Assembly (NCBI RefSeq): GCF_020193575.1
Contig: NZ_JADYVD010000048.1
Coordinates: forward strand, 1-58,735
Origin: Ensifer sp. IC4062
Lineage (GTDB): Bacteria > Pseudomonadota > Alphaproteobacteria > Rhizobiales > Rhizobiaceae
Length of the DNA stretch: 58,735 bases
Reading direction: 5' to 3'
The notes under the pieces were generated by a model. That model was not told where the DNA came from. It saw nothing but the letters and a program-made list of their open reading frames with translations, and did no database searches. Shown here piece after piece: positions 1 to 8,900 of this stretch. Positions within the stretch are counted from its first letter, which is position 1. Each line of letters starts with the position of its first letter. A program made the position numbers and the translations under genes.

Positions 1-304
1 GCACCGTCTCGCCGATGCCCTCGGCCAAGGTCTTGCCCTCCTCGCGCGACAACAGCCGCCCGAGTTCGTCCTTGCGGGCGAGGATCTCGTCGGCGGTCTT
101 CTTCAGGATCGCGTGGCGCTCGAGCAGGCCGGAACGCGACCAGGCCGGGAATGCCGCCTTGGCCGCCGCGATCGCCGCCTTCGCATCGTCGGCGCTGGCG
201 CGGGCATAGTCGCCGACGACATCGTTGGTGTTCGACGGATTGACATTGGCAACGCCGTCCGTGCCGACCCATTCGCCGGCGATCAGGTTCTGATGAAGTG
301 TCAT
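1..304 (-). CDS. Aldehyde dehydrogenase, N-terminal part (cut by window edge)
   Basis: About 101 residues of an NAD(P)-dependent aldehyde dehydrogenase are present; the catalytic Cys/Glu region lies outside the window. The N-terminus (NLIAGEWV, then an Ala-rich helix and a PAWSR segment) is typical of alpha-ketoglutarate semialdehyde dehydrogenases. The start at 304 has an AGGAGG about 10 nt upstream. As the last visible gene of the chvE-gguABC operon it would oxidise 2-oxoglutarate semialdehyde made from L-arabinose-type sugars through the non-phosphorylative route. That substrate is inferred from its neighbour gguC/araD1; the family assignment is firmer. Confidence 0.8.
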   Translation of the reverse strand, partial: MTLHQNLIAGEWVGTDGVANVNPSNTNDVVGDYARASADDAKAAIAAAKAAFPAWSRSGLLERHAILKKTADEILARKDELGRLLSREEGKTLAEGIGETV

Positions 305-376
305 GGGCTTTGGGCCTCCTTGTCTTCTTGACGCAACCGGCCACCCGTCGCGGCCTGCAGCTGCCTAGCAGATATA

Positions 377-1372
377 TCAGAGTTGGAGTATGGCGATCTC
401 TTCCTCTGCCGCAATCGCCAGCGGATTGCGCAACGGCAGGCCGAATTCCCCGGCCTCGATCTCGAATACATCGCCCTCCTCAGTCCGGATGCCATCCCCG
501 AAGGAAAGCGTCGCCGTGCCGAACATGTGCACATGCACGTCGCCCGGCACGCGGAAGAGACCGTACTTGAAATGGTGATATTCGAGATTGGCGAAGCTGT
601 GCGACATGTTCGCTTCGCCGGAAAGGAACGGCTTCTCCCACAGGACTTTGCCGCCGCGCAGGATGCGCGAGGTTCCCCGAATGTCGTCAGGCGCCACACC
701 GATGCGGATTTCCGGGCCGAAGCTCGCCTGCCTGAGCTTCGAATGGGCGAGCCAGAGATAATTGACCCGTTCCGTCTTGTGATCGGAAAACTCGTTGGCG
801 ACGGCAAAGCCGAGGCGGTAGGGCACGCCCTTGTCGGAGATCACGTAGATGCCGGCCATTTCCGGCTCCTCGCCGCCATCCTCGGCAAAGGCGGGCGACG
901 TCAGCGGTTGCCCCGGGGCGATCGCCGCTGTTCCGTTGCCCTTGTAGAACCATTCCGGCTGGACGCCCTTCTCGCCCGGCTTCGGCTTGCCGCCTTCGAG
1001 CCCCATGCGGAACATCTTCATCGAATCGGTCAGCGCCTCTTCCGCTGCCTCGGTCGTCTTCTTGTGCATGGCGTCGCGGGTCGCCGCCGAGCCGAGATGC
1101 GTCAAGCCGGTTCCGGTCAGGTGCAGGTGCCCGGGATCAGGATGCGTAATCGGTGGAAGAAGCCGACCTTCCGCATAGGCCTTCTCGAGATCGATCGTTT
1201 CGCCGAGACCGCGGCCGTCGATCACTTCCTTGAGGCTTTTGCCGCCGTTGGCCGCCTCCATCGCCAATGCGTAGACGCTTTCCGCGCCCTTGACGACGCG
1301 AGCCGCCTCACCCGGAGACCGAACGGCGACGGCGATCGATTCATCTTCTTTCCTGACCTGAGAAATCAGCAC
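377..1372 (-). CDS. gguC: GguC/AraD1 family protein (2-keto-3-deoxy-sugar-acid dehydratase-like)
   Basis: A 331-residue protein of the fumarylacetoacetate-hydrolase-fold AraD1 group, which sits with gguAB in Agrobacterium and Sinorhizobium. Proteins of this group are linked to dehydration of 2-keto-3-deoxy-L-arabonate-type acids. I place the start at the GTG at 1372 because AGGAAGGACAGGA lies directly upstream; the frame stays open to a GTG at 1459, but the extra 29 residues do not resemble the family start. The C-terminal half carries the family's metal-site region (VHVHMFG) near residue 290. The gene lies 151 nt after gguB and 72 nt before the aldehyde dehydrogenase, in the same operon. Exact substrate unproven. 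Confidence 0.8.
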   Translation of the reverse strand: MLISQVRKEDESIAVAVRSPGEAARVVKGAESVYALAMEAANGGKSLKEVIDGRGLGETIDLEKAYAEGRLLPPITHPDPGHLHLTGTGLTHLGSAATRDAMHKKTTEAAEEALTDSMKMFRMGLEGGKPKPGEKGVQPEWFYKGNGTAAIAPGQPLTSPAFAEDGGEEPEMAGIYVISDKGVPYRLGFAVANEFSDHKTERVNYLWLAHSKLRQASFGPEIRIGVAPDDIRGTSRILRGGKVLWEKPFLSGEANMSHSFANLEYHHFKYGLFRVPGDVHVHMFGTATLSFGDGIRTEEGDVFEIEAGEFGLPLRNPLAIAAEEEIAILQL

Positions 1373-1504
1373 GTTCCTGTCCTTCCTCTCGACCTGGGCT
1401 TCACCGCCCACCTTTTCGTGACGCAGGCAATGCGATGCCCCGAGGGTGACTTGCGCCACCCAATCCAGCGGCTGGAGCCGCCCGCTTCTGTTTCTGGTTC
1501 ATTG

Positions 1505-1530
1505 AGGCTGATCGGGGAACCGGTCAGCCT
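1505..1530 (-). other. Stem-loop at the gguB stop codon
   Basis: Arms AGGCTGATCGG (1505-1515) and CCGGTCAGCCT (1520-1530) form an 11-bp stem (one G-U pair) with a four-base loop. It overlaps the gguB stop codon. There is no T-run after it on the transcribed strand, so it looks like an mRNA-stability or attenuation hairpin, not a full terminator. Confidence 0.5.
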
Positions 1531-2738
1531 TTGCCTTTGTTCTTGTTGTAGACGTCGAAGAATACGGCTGCGAGCAGCACCAGACCCTTGATCAGCTGCT
1601 GGTAGTCGATGCCGATGCCCATGATCGACATGCCGTTGTTCATCACGCCCATGATGAAGGCGCCGATGACGGCACCGGTGATCTTGCCGACGCCGCCCGA
1701 AGCCGAAGCGCCGCCGATGAAGCAGGCCGCGATCACGTCGAGTTCGAAACCGACACCTGCCTTCGGGGTCGCCGAGTTCAACCGCGCCGTGATGATCATG
1801 CCAGCGAGTGCGGCGAGCACACCCATGTTCACGAAAGCGTAGAAGGTCAGCCGCTCGGTGTTGATGCCGGAGAGCTTGGCAGCCTTTTCGTTGCCGCCCA
1901 TCGCATAGATCCGGCGACCGATCGTCGACCGCGTCGTGATGAACGTATAGGCGGCGATCAGGACGCCCATGATGATGAGCACGTTCGGCAGGCCGCGATA
2001 GGTCGAGAGCTGAAAGCCTATGAACAGGGCGACGACGCCGATAACCGCCATCTGAACCGCGAAGAAGACGAAAGGCTCGTTCTCCGTGCCGTGCTGCTCG
2101 TTGATGCGGCGATTGCGCAGGCCGGCAAAGATCGCATAGCCGACAAGGGCCAGGACCGCCAGCAGCGCCACCATGTTCTTGATGACCTCTGGGCTCGGGT
2201 TGAGGAAGTAGAGAAAATCAGGAACGAAGCCGGTCGAAAGAATCTGGAAATCCTTTGGGAACGGTCCGATCGGGCGTCCGCCGAGAACCACGTAGGTCAT
2301 TCCGCGGAACACCAGCATGCCGGCGAGCGTGACGATGAAGGACGGGATTTTCTGATAGGCCACCCAATAGCCCTGTGCCGCCCCCATGATGCCGCCGACG
2401 ACAAGACAGGCGGGCACGACGACAAAGGCGGGCAGGCCCCATTTGACCAGCATGATCGCCGAGATAGCGCCGATAAAGGCGACGATCGAGCCTACGGAAA
2501 GGTCGATATGCCCGGCGACGATGATCAACAGCATGCCCAGCGCCATGATGACGATGAACGAGTTCTGCAGCACCAGGTTCGTGATGTTGACGGGCCTGAA
2601 GAGAACGCCGTCGGTCACGAACTGGAAGAACAGCATGATGATGACGAGCGCGACCAGGAGGCCGTATTCGCGGATGTTGTTCCTGAGATAGTCACCGATC
2701 GACGGTTTGGTGGTTTGGGTGCTCGTATCGGCGACCAT
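1524..2738 (-). CDS. gguB: Multiple-sugar ABC transporter permease GguB (CUT2 family)
   Basis: A 404-residue inner-membrane permease of the ribose/galactose (CUT2) type with about ten hydrophobic helices. It has the conserved GHIDLSVGS segment near residue 75 and the cytoplasmic coupling motif GGNEKAAKLSGI near residue 280. The insert around residues 205-225 (rich in R, N and E) matches the long form found in GguB/MmsB proteins. It works with ATPase GguA and binding protein ChvE. Its ATG shares one base with the gguA stop codon (TAATG), indicating translational coupling. Confidence 0.92.
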   Translation of the reverse strand: MVADTSTQTTKPSIGDYLRNNIREYGLLVALVIIMLFFQFVTDGVLFRPVNITNLVLQNSFIVIMALGMLLIIVAGHIDLSVGSIVAFIGAISAIMLVKWGLPAFVVVPACLVVGGIMGAAQGYWVAYQKIPSFIVTLAGMLVFRGMTYVVLGGRPIGPFPKDFQILSTGFVPDFLYFLNPSPEVIKNMVALLAVLALVGYAIFAGLRNRRINEQHGTENEPFVFFAVQMAVIGVVALFIGFQLSTYRGLPNVLIIMGVLIAAYTFITTRSTIGRRIYAMGGNEKAAKLSGINTERLTFYAFVNMGVLAALAGMIITARLNSATPKAGVGFELDVIAACFIGGASASGGVGKITGAVIGAFIMGVMNNGMSIMGIGIDYQQLIKGLVLLAAVFFDVYNKNKGKG

Positions 2739-4273
2739 TAGTGTTTCTCCCCTGAACGCATGATGGCGCGCATGATCGATTCCTGGCTTGCTTCTTCCTT
2801 GGAAAGCTCTGCCACAATGCGCCCTTCGTTCATGACATAGATGCGATCGCAGGTTCCGAGCAGTTCCGGCATCTCAGACGAGATCATCAGGATGCCCTTA
2901 CCCTCGGCCGCGAGTTGGTTGATGATGGTGTAGATCTCATACTTAGCGCCAATGTCGATGCCGCGTGTCGGCTCATCGAGTATGAGAACTTCGGGATCGG
3001 TGAACAGCCACTTGGACAGCACGACTTTCTGCTGGTTGCCGCCCGAAAGGTTCACGGTCTCCTGATAGATCGAATGCGACCGGATCCGGAGCTTGGAGCG
3101 ATATTCGGATGCGACCTTCACTTCCTTGCGGTCATCGATGACGCCACGCGACGCCACCGCCCTGAGGTTTGAGAGGGTCGTGTTCTCCTTGATGTTGTTG
3201 ATCAACACCAGGCCGAGTTGTTTGCGGTCCTCCGTGACATAGGCAAGGCCGGCATCGATGGCACGCGGGATGGTGCTGACGTCCACCGGCTTGTCGCGCA
3301 TCGTCACCTCGCCGGTGATCTTGTGCCCCCACGACTTGCCGAAAATGCTCATCGCCGTTTCGGTGCGGCCGGCGCCCATCAGGCCGGCAATGCCAACGAC
3401 CTCGCCGGCTCGAACGTTAAAGCTGACCTCGTGCAAGAACTGCCGGTCGCGGTGATGCTGATGGAAGACGTTCCAGTTCTTCACTTCAAGCAGCGTCTCG
3501 CCGATGTTCGGCTCTCGGGGCGGGTAGCGATCTTCCATCGCGCGGCCGACCATGCCCTTGATGATCCGATCTTCGCTGATGTCTTCCTTGTGACAGTCGA
3601 GTGTTTCCACCGTGCCGCCGTCGCGCAGGATGGTGATCTGGTCGGCGACCTTTTTGATCTCGTTCAGCTTGTGCGAGATGATGATCGAGGTCATGCCCTG
3701 CTTACGAAACTCCATGAGCAGCTTCAGAAGCGCGTCGGAATCGGTCTCGTTGAGCGAGGCGGTCGGTTCGTCGAGGATAAGCAGCCGGACCTTCTTGGAA
3801 AGCGCCTTGGCGATCTCCACCAGTTGCTGTTTGCCCACGCCGATATCGGTGATGAGCGTCGCAGGCGCTTCGTTCAGGCCCACCTTCTTCAAGAGCTCCT
3901 GCGTGCGGGCAAAGGTCTGCGGCCAGTGGATCACGCCTTTGCTGGCGATCTCGTTGCCGAGAAATATATTCTCGGCGATCGACAGCAACGGAACGAGCGC
4001 CAGTTCCTGGTGAATGATGATAATGCCGAGATGCTCGCTGTCCGAGATCGTGCTGAAGCGGCGCACCTCGCCGTCATAGTGGATCTCACCCTCGTAAGTC
4101 CCCGCGGGATAGACGCCACTCAGCACCTTCATCAAGGTTGACTTGCCGGCACCATTTTCACCGACGAGAGCGTGGATTTCACCTTCGCGGACCTTGAAGC
4201 TGACATTGTCCAGCGCCTTGACGCCCGGAAACGTCTTGGTGATGCCCCGCATTTCGAGAATGATATTGTCCAT
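2738..4273 (-). CDS. gguA: Multiple-sugar ABC transporter ATPase GguA (two NBDs)
   Basis: A 511-residue duplicated ATPase of a CUT2 sugar importer. The first half has Walker A GENGAGKST, a variant signature (IGVGKQQLVEIAKALS) and Walker B LILDEPTASL. The second half has the usual degenerate Walker A (GLMGAGRTE), LSGGNQQKV and LILDEPTRGID. The frame is open back to 4447, but homology begins at the ATG at 4273. The upstream 98 bp hold a strong stem-loop separating it from chvE, which would let the binding protein be made in excess. Confidence 0.92.
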   Translation of the reverse strand: MDNIILEMRGITKTFPGVKALDNVSFKVREGEIHALVGENGAGKSTLMKVLSGVYPAGTYEGEIHYDGEVRRFSTISDSEHLGIIIIHQELALVPLLSIAENIFLGNEIASKGVIHWPQTFARTQELLKKVGLNEAPATLITDIGVGKQQLVEIAKALSKKVRLLILDEPTASLNETDSDALLKLLMEFRKQGMTSIIISHKLNEIKKVADQITILRDGGTVETLDCHKEDISEDRIIKGMVGRAMEDRYPPREPNIGETLLEVKNWNVFHQHHRDRQFLHEVSFNVRAGEVVGIAGLMGAGRTETAMSIFGKSWGHKITGEVTMRDKPVDVSTIPRAIDAGLAYVTEDRKQLGLVLINNIKENTTLSNLRAVASRGVIDDRKEVKVASEYRSKLRIRSHSIYQETVNLSGGNQQKVVLSKWLFTDPEVLILDEPTRGIDIGAKYEIYTIINQLAAEGKGILMISSEMPELLGTCDRIYVMNEGRIVAELSKEEASQESIMRAIMRSGEKH

Positions 4274-4329
4274 GTTCAGCATTCCAGCGGCAGTCTGCGA
4301 GAGACTACAGACTCCCTTACCCAGAGAAA

Positions 4330-4355
4330 AGGGTCCGCAACAGATCGCGGACCCT
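4330..4355 (-). terminator. Intercistronic stem-loop between chvE and gguA
   Basis: Arms AGGGTCCGC (4330-4338) and GCGGACCCT (4347-4355) are perfect 9-bp complements with an 8-base loop. On the transcribed strand the stem is followed by TTTTCTC, so it can act as a partial terminator and 3' protection for chvE mRNA while letting some transcripts reach gguAB. Confidence 0.75.
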
Positions 4356-4370
4356 CCGTGTTCGAAGCGA

Positions 4371-5438
4371 TCAGTTGTTGATCTGGTCTTCCGTGTAGTA
4401 GCCCGAGCCCACGAGGACTTCCTTGGCGTTGGACTTGTCGACCGCAACCGGCTTCAGCAGGTAGGACGGAACAATCTTGACACCGTTTTCATAGGTCTTG
4501 GTGTCGTTCACTTCCGGCTCCTTGCCGTCCATGATCGCGTTGACCATGCCGACGGTAACCTTGGCGAGTTCGCGGGTGTCCTTGAAGACGGTCGAATACT
4601 GTTCGTCGGCGAGGATCGACTTGACCGACGGCAGTTCGGCGTCCTGACCGGTAACAACCGGCATCGGCATGTCGCCGGAGCCGTAGCCGACGCCCTTCAG
4701 GGCCGAGATGATGCCGATCGAGAGGCCGTCATAGGGCGACAGAACGCCGTCAACCTTGGCATCGGTATAGGTGGACGACAGCAGGTTTTCCATGCGAGCC
4801 TGCGCAACGGCACCGTCCCAACGCAGCGTGCCGACCTGGTCCATGCCCATCTGGCCGGACTTGACAACGATCTTGCCGCTGTCGATCAGCGGCTGCAGAA
4901 CCGACATGGCACCGTCATAGAAGAAGAAGGCGTTGTTGTCGTCCGGCGAACCGCCGAAAAGTTCGATATTCTTCGGCTCCTTCGCTTCGTCCAGCTTCAG
5001 ACCCTGGACCAGCGACGTCGCCTGCAGCACGCCGACCTGGAAGTTATCGAAGGTAGCGTAGTAGTCGACATTGCCGGAATCGCGGATCAGGCGGTCATAG
5101 GCGATGACCTTGACGCCGGCGTCGGCCGCCTTCTGTAGGATGTCGGAGAGCGTCGTGCCGTCGATGGCACCGATCACGAGGACCTTCGCGCCCTTGGTGA
5201 CCATGTTCTCGATCTGCGCGAGCTGGTTCGGAATGTCGTCGTCAGCAAACTGCAGGTCCGGCGTGTACCCGGCTTCCTTGAACAGCTTCTCCATGGTCTC
5301 GCCGTCCGAAATCCAACGGGTCGACGTCTTCGTCGGCATGGAGATGCCGACCGTACCCTTGTCCTGTGCGAAGACCGGTGCAGCAAACGACGCGACGGAA
5401 ATCGCCGCGGCTGCGAGAAGCGAAGTAATCAATTTCAT
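4371..5438 (-). CDS. chvE: Multiple sugar-binding periplasmic protein ChvE
   Basis: A 355-residue periplasmic binding protein. Residues 1-24 are a signal peptide (Lys at position 2, hydrophobic Ala/Val core, VFA-Q cleavage site). The mature part keeps the ChvE/sugar-binding fold: GISMPTKTSTRW at the start, ADDDIPNQ and QIENMV, YDRLI near residue 125, TGQDAELPS. In Agrobacterium ChvE binds arabinose, galactose, xylose and other sugars and also helps VirA sense them. Start chosen at 5438 (GGGAGAG 7 nt upstream); the open frame extends to 5495. It is the first gene of the operon and faces gbpR. Confidence 0.93.
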   Translation of the reverse strand: MKLITSLLAAAAISVASFAAPVFAQDKGTVGISMPTKTSTRWISDGETMEKLFKEAGYTPDLQFADDDIPNQLAQIENMVTKGAKVLVIGAIDGTTLSDILQKAADAGVKVIAYDRLIRDSGNVDYYATFDNFQVGVLQATSLVQGLKLDEAKEPKNIELFGGSPDDNNAFFFYDGAMSVLQPLIDSGKIVVKSGQMGMDQVGTLRWDGAVAQARMENLLSSTYTDAKVDGVLSPYDGLSIGIISALKGVGYGSGDMPMPVVTGQDAELPSVKSILADEQYSTVFKDTRELAKVTVGMVNAIMDGKEPEVNDTKTYENGVKIVPSYLLKPVAVDKSNAKEVLVGSGYYTEDQINN

Positions 5439-5638
5439 CAGATCTCTCCCTGAGTGTTGAAGCCGGCAGGCCCCGTCATATGCGCAGCGATCCACCGGCG
5501 CGGAGAGCTGGTCCCCGGCGGTGGTTCAAGGTGAAGGAAAGCCCTCCCGGCCTCACATACTCCCGCATGCACTGGCGCATCGAAAGGGAAACTGGAATCA
5601 ATCGACATAACTGTCAAATACAATATCGCTTTGCATGC

Positions 5639-5654
5639 ATATCAAAATTGATAT
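5639..5654. promoter_or_regulatory. Inverted repeat in the chvE-gbpR intergenic region
   Basis: ATATCAA (5639-5645) and TTGATAT (5648-5654) form a 7-bp inverted repeat with a 2-bp spacer, about 200 bp upstream of chvE and 52 bp upstream of gbpR. It contains the AT-rich T-N11-A shape used by LysR regulators, so it is a candidate GbpR site. Binding is inferred from position only. Confidence 0.45.
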
Positions 5655-5705
5655 ATCACTCCAAAAGAGTGTGATTATTGAAAATTTTGCAACGGGACCA
5701 AAGCG

Positions 5706-6689
5706 GTGACAGTGGACAGCAGGGCGAATGCCGCAGGGATGGGGGACGAGCTTCTTGATACCGCCCTCCTTCGGTCGGGGCTGAAGATCAATCACCTGAG
5801 ACTCATCCTGGCTATCGAGGATCATCGTCGCATCAGCACCGCCGCCGATTCACTCGGCATCTCGCAGCCGGCAGCGTCGCGCATGCTCGCCGAGATCGAA
5901 GCGATCATGAGGGCGCCGATCTGCGAGCGCGTGGCGCGCGGCGTCGAATTGACACGTTATGGCGAGGCGCTTGCGCGACGCGCTCGAACGATCTTTCTCG
6001 AACTACGCGAGGCCGCGCGCGAGATCAATGAATTGAAAACCGGGAGCGGCGGGTCGGTATCGTTGGGCTCGGTCACCGGCCCTGCCCTCAATCTCGCCGT
6101 GCCCGCGATCCGCCAGGTTTCGACGGCCTACCCCGGCATCGAGATCAATGTGCAGATCGACAACAGCAATGTGCTGACCCGCGAGCTCCTGGCGGCGCGC
6201 CACGACTTCGTCGTCGGCCGGATTCCCGATGATCTCAATCCGCGTCTCTTCAACATGGTGGAGATCGGCTTCGAGGAAGTCTGCCTAATCGTTCGCGAAG
6301 GCCATCCGCTGCTCGACAAACCATTTGCCAATGCCGAGGACCTGCCCGGTTACGACTGGGTGTTTCAGCCGCCGGGCACGCTGTTGCGCCGCGCGGTCGA
6401 GGACAGTTTCGTCGCCGCCGGCGTCCGGCTGCCGGCAACCGTCATCAACACGTCCTCGATCATCCTGACGTTGTCGATCGTTCGAAATACCAATGCGATT
6501 GCACCGGTCGCCCTCGACGTGGCGAACCTCGTCGCCGGCAACGGGACGCCCGCCGGCGATATTCGCGTCCTGCCGACCCAATTCCCGATACGCATCAAGC
6601 CCTACGGCCTCATTACCGCCGAAGGCCGTGCCCTGCCGCCAAGCGCAAAGCTGCTCTATGACCTGATCCTGAAGCAAAGCAGAGCGTGA
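5706..6689 (+). CDS. gbpR: LysR-family regulator GbpR
   Basis: A 327-residue LysR-type regulator: winged HTH at about residues 27-85 (RRISTAADSLGISQPAASRML) and an effector domain from about 110. The divergent position next to chvE-gguABC is that of GbpR, which in Agrobacterium controls chvE in response to sugars. The start is a GTG at 5706 with GGGA upstream; a GTG at 5712 and an ATG at 5739 are alternatives, since homology begins later. It probably represses or activates the chvE operon from the shared 267-bp region. Confidence 0.85.
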   Translation: MTVDSRANAAGMGDELLDTALLRSGLKINHLRLILAIEDHRRISTAADSLGISQPAASRMLAEIEAIMRAPICERVARGVELTRYGEALARRARTIFLELREAAREINELKTGSGGSVSLGSVTGPALNLAVPAIRQVSTAYPGIEINVQIDNSNVLTRELLAARHDFVVGRIPDDLNPRLFNMVEIGFEEVCLIVREGHPLLDKPFANAEDLPGYDWVFQPPGTLLRRAVEDSFVAAGVRLPATVINTSSIILTLSIVRNTNAIAPVALDVANLVAGNGTPAGDIRVLPTQFPIRIKPYGLITAEGRALPPSAKLLYDLILKQSRA

Positions 6690-6787
6690 TCAGGCCCGCA
6701 TAACCCTCATGGGGCAGGATCACCCGTACTTCGTCGGTCGTTCGCAAAACGGCGCACCGAACAAGTGCTCTTGGAGAAGGCTACGCC

Positions 6788-7243
6788 ATGTTCGGCATGT
6801 CGGTGTTTCAGTCGGTGCTCGAGCGATTGAAGGCGGAGCAACAGAACGAGCCGGGCGACGAAAACGTCAGCGAGCAGGCACTCCGGCATGGCACGGCCGC
6901 CATGCCACGAGGATTTATCGTCGACACCTCGCCAGCCATAACGGCGTTCGATGCGGTGCAACGTGCCTATAGCGAGCTTGCACCGGCCGAGAGCACGCAG
7001 CCCCCGGTGATGCCCGATTATCTGAAGCGCACAAGCCTTGCCGAGATTGCGGCCGAACTTGCGCTCGAGGAGCAGGAAACCGCGGTCACGCTTGCTGCCA
7101 AACGACGGCGGTTCGCCGCAGCCAACCATCCGGACAGGTTACCGGCGGAATTCAGGGCCAACGCTACCATCCGGATGAAGCTCGCCAATATGCTCATCGA
7201 TGAAGCGGGGCGAAGGCCGCCGAGCGACAACAGGTCGAAATGA
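6788..7243 (+). CDS. J-domain-like protein with C-terminal HPD motif
   Basis: A 151-residue soluble protein. The first 75 residues are low in recognisable features. From about residue 82 an all-helical region ends in a basic helix (KRRRFAAAN), the tripeptide HPD at 114-116 and a following helix. That is the core of a DnaJ J domain, which stimulates the ATPase of DnaK-type chaperones. No G/F region, zinc finger or client-binding domain is present. GGAGAAGG precedes the ATG. It ends 2 bp before the convergent small membrane gene. Function unknown; a role as an Hsp70 co-chaperone is inferred from the motif alone. Confidence 0.65.
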   Translation: MFGMSVFQSVLERLKAEQQNEPGDENVSEQALRHGTAAMPRGFIVDTSPAITAFDAVQRAYSELAPAESTQPPVMPDYLKRTSLAEIAAELALEEQETAVTLAAKRRRFAAANHPDRLPAEFRANATIRMKLANMLIDEAGRRPPSDNRSK

Positions 7244-7245
7244 CT

Positions 7246-7476
7246 TCACTTCGGGGCGTCACCCGTATCGGTCTTGTCATCCTCCGGCTGTTTCGGCTTG
7301 AAAAAGATGAGCAGAGCACAGCCGGCATAGGCGGTCACGGCCAGAAAGATCATGCCCCACGTTACCTGGCCGTTGTTGAACTCGACCGCCGTCCATGCGG
7401 CGCAAACGGCGACGATCAACAGGCGGATCCACAGGGGTCGGTAAAAGGGGTGATCCGGATCGATGAATTTCAGCAT
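7246..7476 (-). CDS. Small two-helix membrane protein
   Basis: A 76-residue protein with two hydrophobic helices at about residues 16-34 and 40-58 and a charged C-terminal tail rich in K, D and T. I chose the ATG at 7476 over a longer open frame to 7716, because the upstream part is compositionally unlike a protein. No catalytic motif was seen and no family was recognised. It converges with the J-domain-like gene with only 2 bp between stop codons. Confidence 0.55.
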   Translation of the reverse strand: MLKFIDPDHPFYRPLWIRLLIVAVCAAWTAVEFNNGQVTWGMIFLAVTAYAGCALLIFFKPKQPEDDKTDTGDAPK

Positions 7477-7830
7477 CCTGTCTCTCGGCCTGTTGTAAAC
7501 GGGCCTTCCTTCTAGGAGTAAATTGGCTGCCTCTGCAAGTGCGCCACCACAAACAGACGCTTGACGCCCCCAACATAAATGGAATAAAAATTCCGAAATA
7601 GAACAAATTGGCCATTTCATTCCGGCGACGACCTCTCGCGAAATTGTCGCGAACGAGAGACAGTGTCTGGATGGAGGCAAGGGAGAGCGGCACGTCGCCA
7701 CGGTGCGCGGGGACACAGTACCGGCAAATTCTTCGTATGCGCGGACAACTTGGTCCGCGACGCTTTTGCGCGATGAGCGTCAATCATAGCGCCCCCTTCC
7801 GGTTGCGACCGGATTTCGAGAGAGACGAAC
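7477..7830. other. Non-coding stretch between a small membrane gene and idhA
   Basis: 354 bp holding the promoters of two diverging genes. The only clear structure is a nested repeat at 7633-7659: CTCTCG and CGAGAG as outer arms, with two copies of TCGCGA (7636-7641 and 7647-7652) inside. It could be a regulator site; nothing else is recognisable. Confidence 0.35.
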
Positions 7831-8823
7831 ATGACAGTGAGATTTGGTCTTCTGGGTGCCGGACGCATCGGCAAGGTTCATGCGAAAGCCGTCAGCGGCA
7901 ATCCCGACGCCATCCTCGTCGCGGTTGCCGATGCCTTCCCCGCCGCCGCGGACGCCATCGCCAAGACCTATGGCTGCGAAGTGCGCACGATCGACGCGAT
8001 CGAAAGCGCCGCCGATATCGATGCCGTGGTCATCTGCACGCCGACCGATACGCATGCCGACCTGATCGAGCGCTTTGCTCGTGCCGGCAAGGCGATCTTC
8101 TGCGAAAAGCCGATCGATCTCGACGTCGAGCGCGTAACGGCTTGCCTCAAGGTCGTGTCCGACACCAAGGCAAAGCTGATGGTCGGCTTCAATCGCCGCT
8201 TCGATCCGCATTTCATGGCCGTGCGCAAGGCGATCGACGACGGCCGCATCGGCGTTGTCGAGATGGTGACGATCACCTCACGCGACCCGGGTGCGCCGCC
8301 GGTGGACTATATCAAGCGCTCGGGCGGCATCTTCCGCGACATGACGATCCACGATTTCGACATGGCGCGCTTCCTGCTCGGGGAAGAGCCGGTTACCGTG
8401 ACCGCCACTGCCGCCGTGCTCGTGGACAAGGCGATCGGCGAGGCCGGCGACTATGACAGCGTTTCGGTCATCCTGCAGACGGCCTCCGGCAAGCAGGCGA
8501 TTATCTCAAACTCGCGTCGTGCCACCTATGGCTACGATCAGCGCATTGAGGTCCACGGATCGAAGGGTGTCGTCTCGGCGGAAAACCAGCGCCCCGTATC
8601 GATCGAAATCGCCACCGACGAAGGCTACACCCGTCCGCCGCTGCACGACTTCTTCATGACGCGCTATACCGAGGCCTACGCAAACGAGATCGAGAGCTTC
8701 ATCGCGGCAATCGAAAAAGGCGCAGAAATCACACCCTCCGGCAAGGACGGACTCGCGGCACTGGCGCTGGCAGACGCGGCCGTGAAGTCGGTTGCCGAGA
8801 AGCGCCAGGTCAGCGTCGCCTGA
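7831..8823 (+). CDS. idhA: myo-Inositol 2-dehydrogenase
   Basis: A 330-residue Gfo/Idh/MocA oxidoreductase that oxidises myo-inositol to 2-keto-myo-inositol with NAD+, the first step of inositol catabolism. The N-terminal Rossmann motif is GAGRIG (residues 9-14). EKP lies at 92-94, and the catalytic set Lys93, Asp170 and His174 (DMTIHD) is intact and spaced as in Bacillus inositol dehydrogenase. Length and sequence fit Sinorhizobium IdhA. The other iol genes are not in the window, as in S. meliloti, where idhA also stands apart. GAGAGAGACGAAC precedes the ATG. Confidence 0.93.
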   Translation: MTVRFGLLGAGRIGKVHAKAVSGNPDAILVAVADAFPAAADAIAKTYGCEVRTIDAIESAADIDAVVICTPTDTHADLIERFARAGKAIFCEKPIDLDVERVTACLKVVSDTKAKLMVGFNRRFDPHFMAVRKAIDDGRIGVVEMVTITSRDPGAPPVDYIKRSGGIFRDMTIHDFDMARFLLGEEPVTVTATAAVLVDKAIGEAGDYDSVSVILQTASGKQAIISNSRRATYGYDQRIEVHGSKGVVSAENQRPVSIEIATDEGYTRPPLHDFFMTRYTEAYANEIESFIAAIEKGAEITPSGKDGLAALALADAAVKSVAEKRQVSVA

Positions 8824-8847
8824 CGCCGGCGTTTTCAGCAAAACAGC

Positions 8848-8879
8848 CGAGGCCGGGTCCACTGTAGTGCCCGGCCTCG
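8848..8879. terminator. Bidirectional terminator between idhA and the GGDEF-EAL gene
   Basis: Perfect 10-bp arms CGAGGCCGGG (8848-8857) and CCCGGCCTCG (8870-8879) around a 12-base loop lie between the convergent idhA and the cyclic-di-GMP gene. The T-run is weak (ATCGTTCTC). Confidence 0.65.
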
Positions 8880-8900
8880 ATCGTTCTCATTCGGTGAAAA

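Noticed and set aside
383..1591. Long open frame (about 400 codons) on the + strand opposite gguC
   Set aside because: Antisense shadow of a high-GC gene: composition rich in R, H, A and G with no family motif, while the minus strand encodes a clear AraD1 protein.
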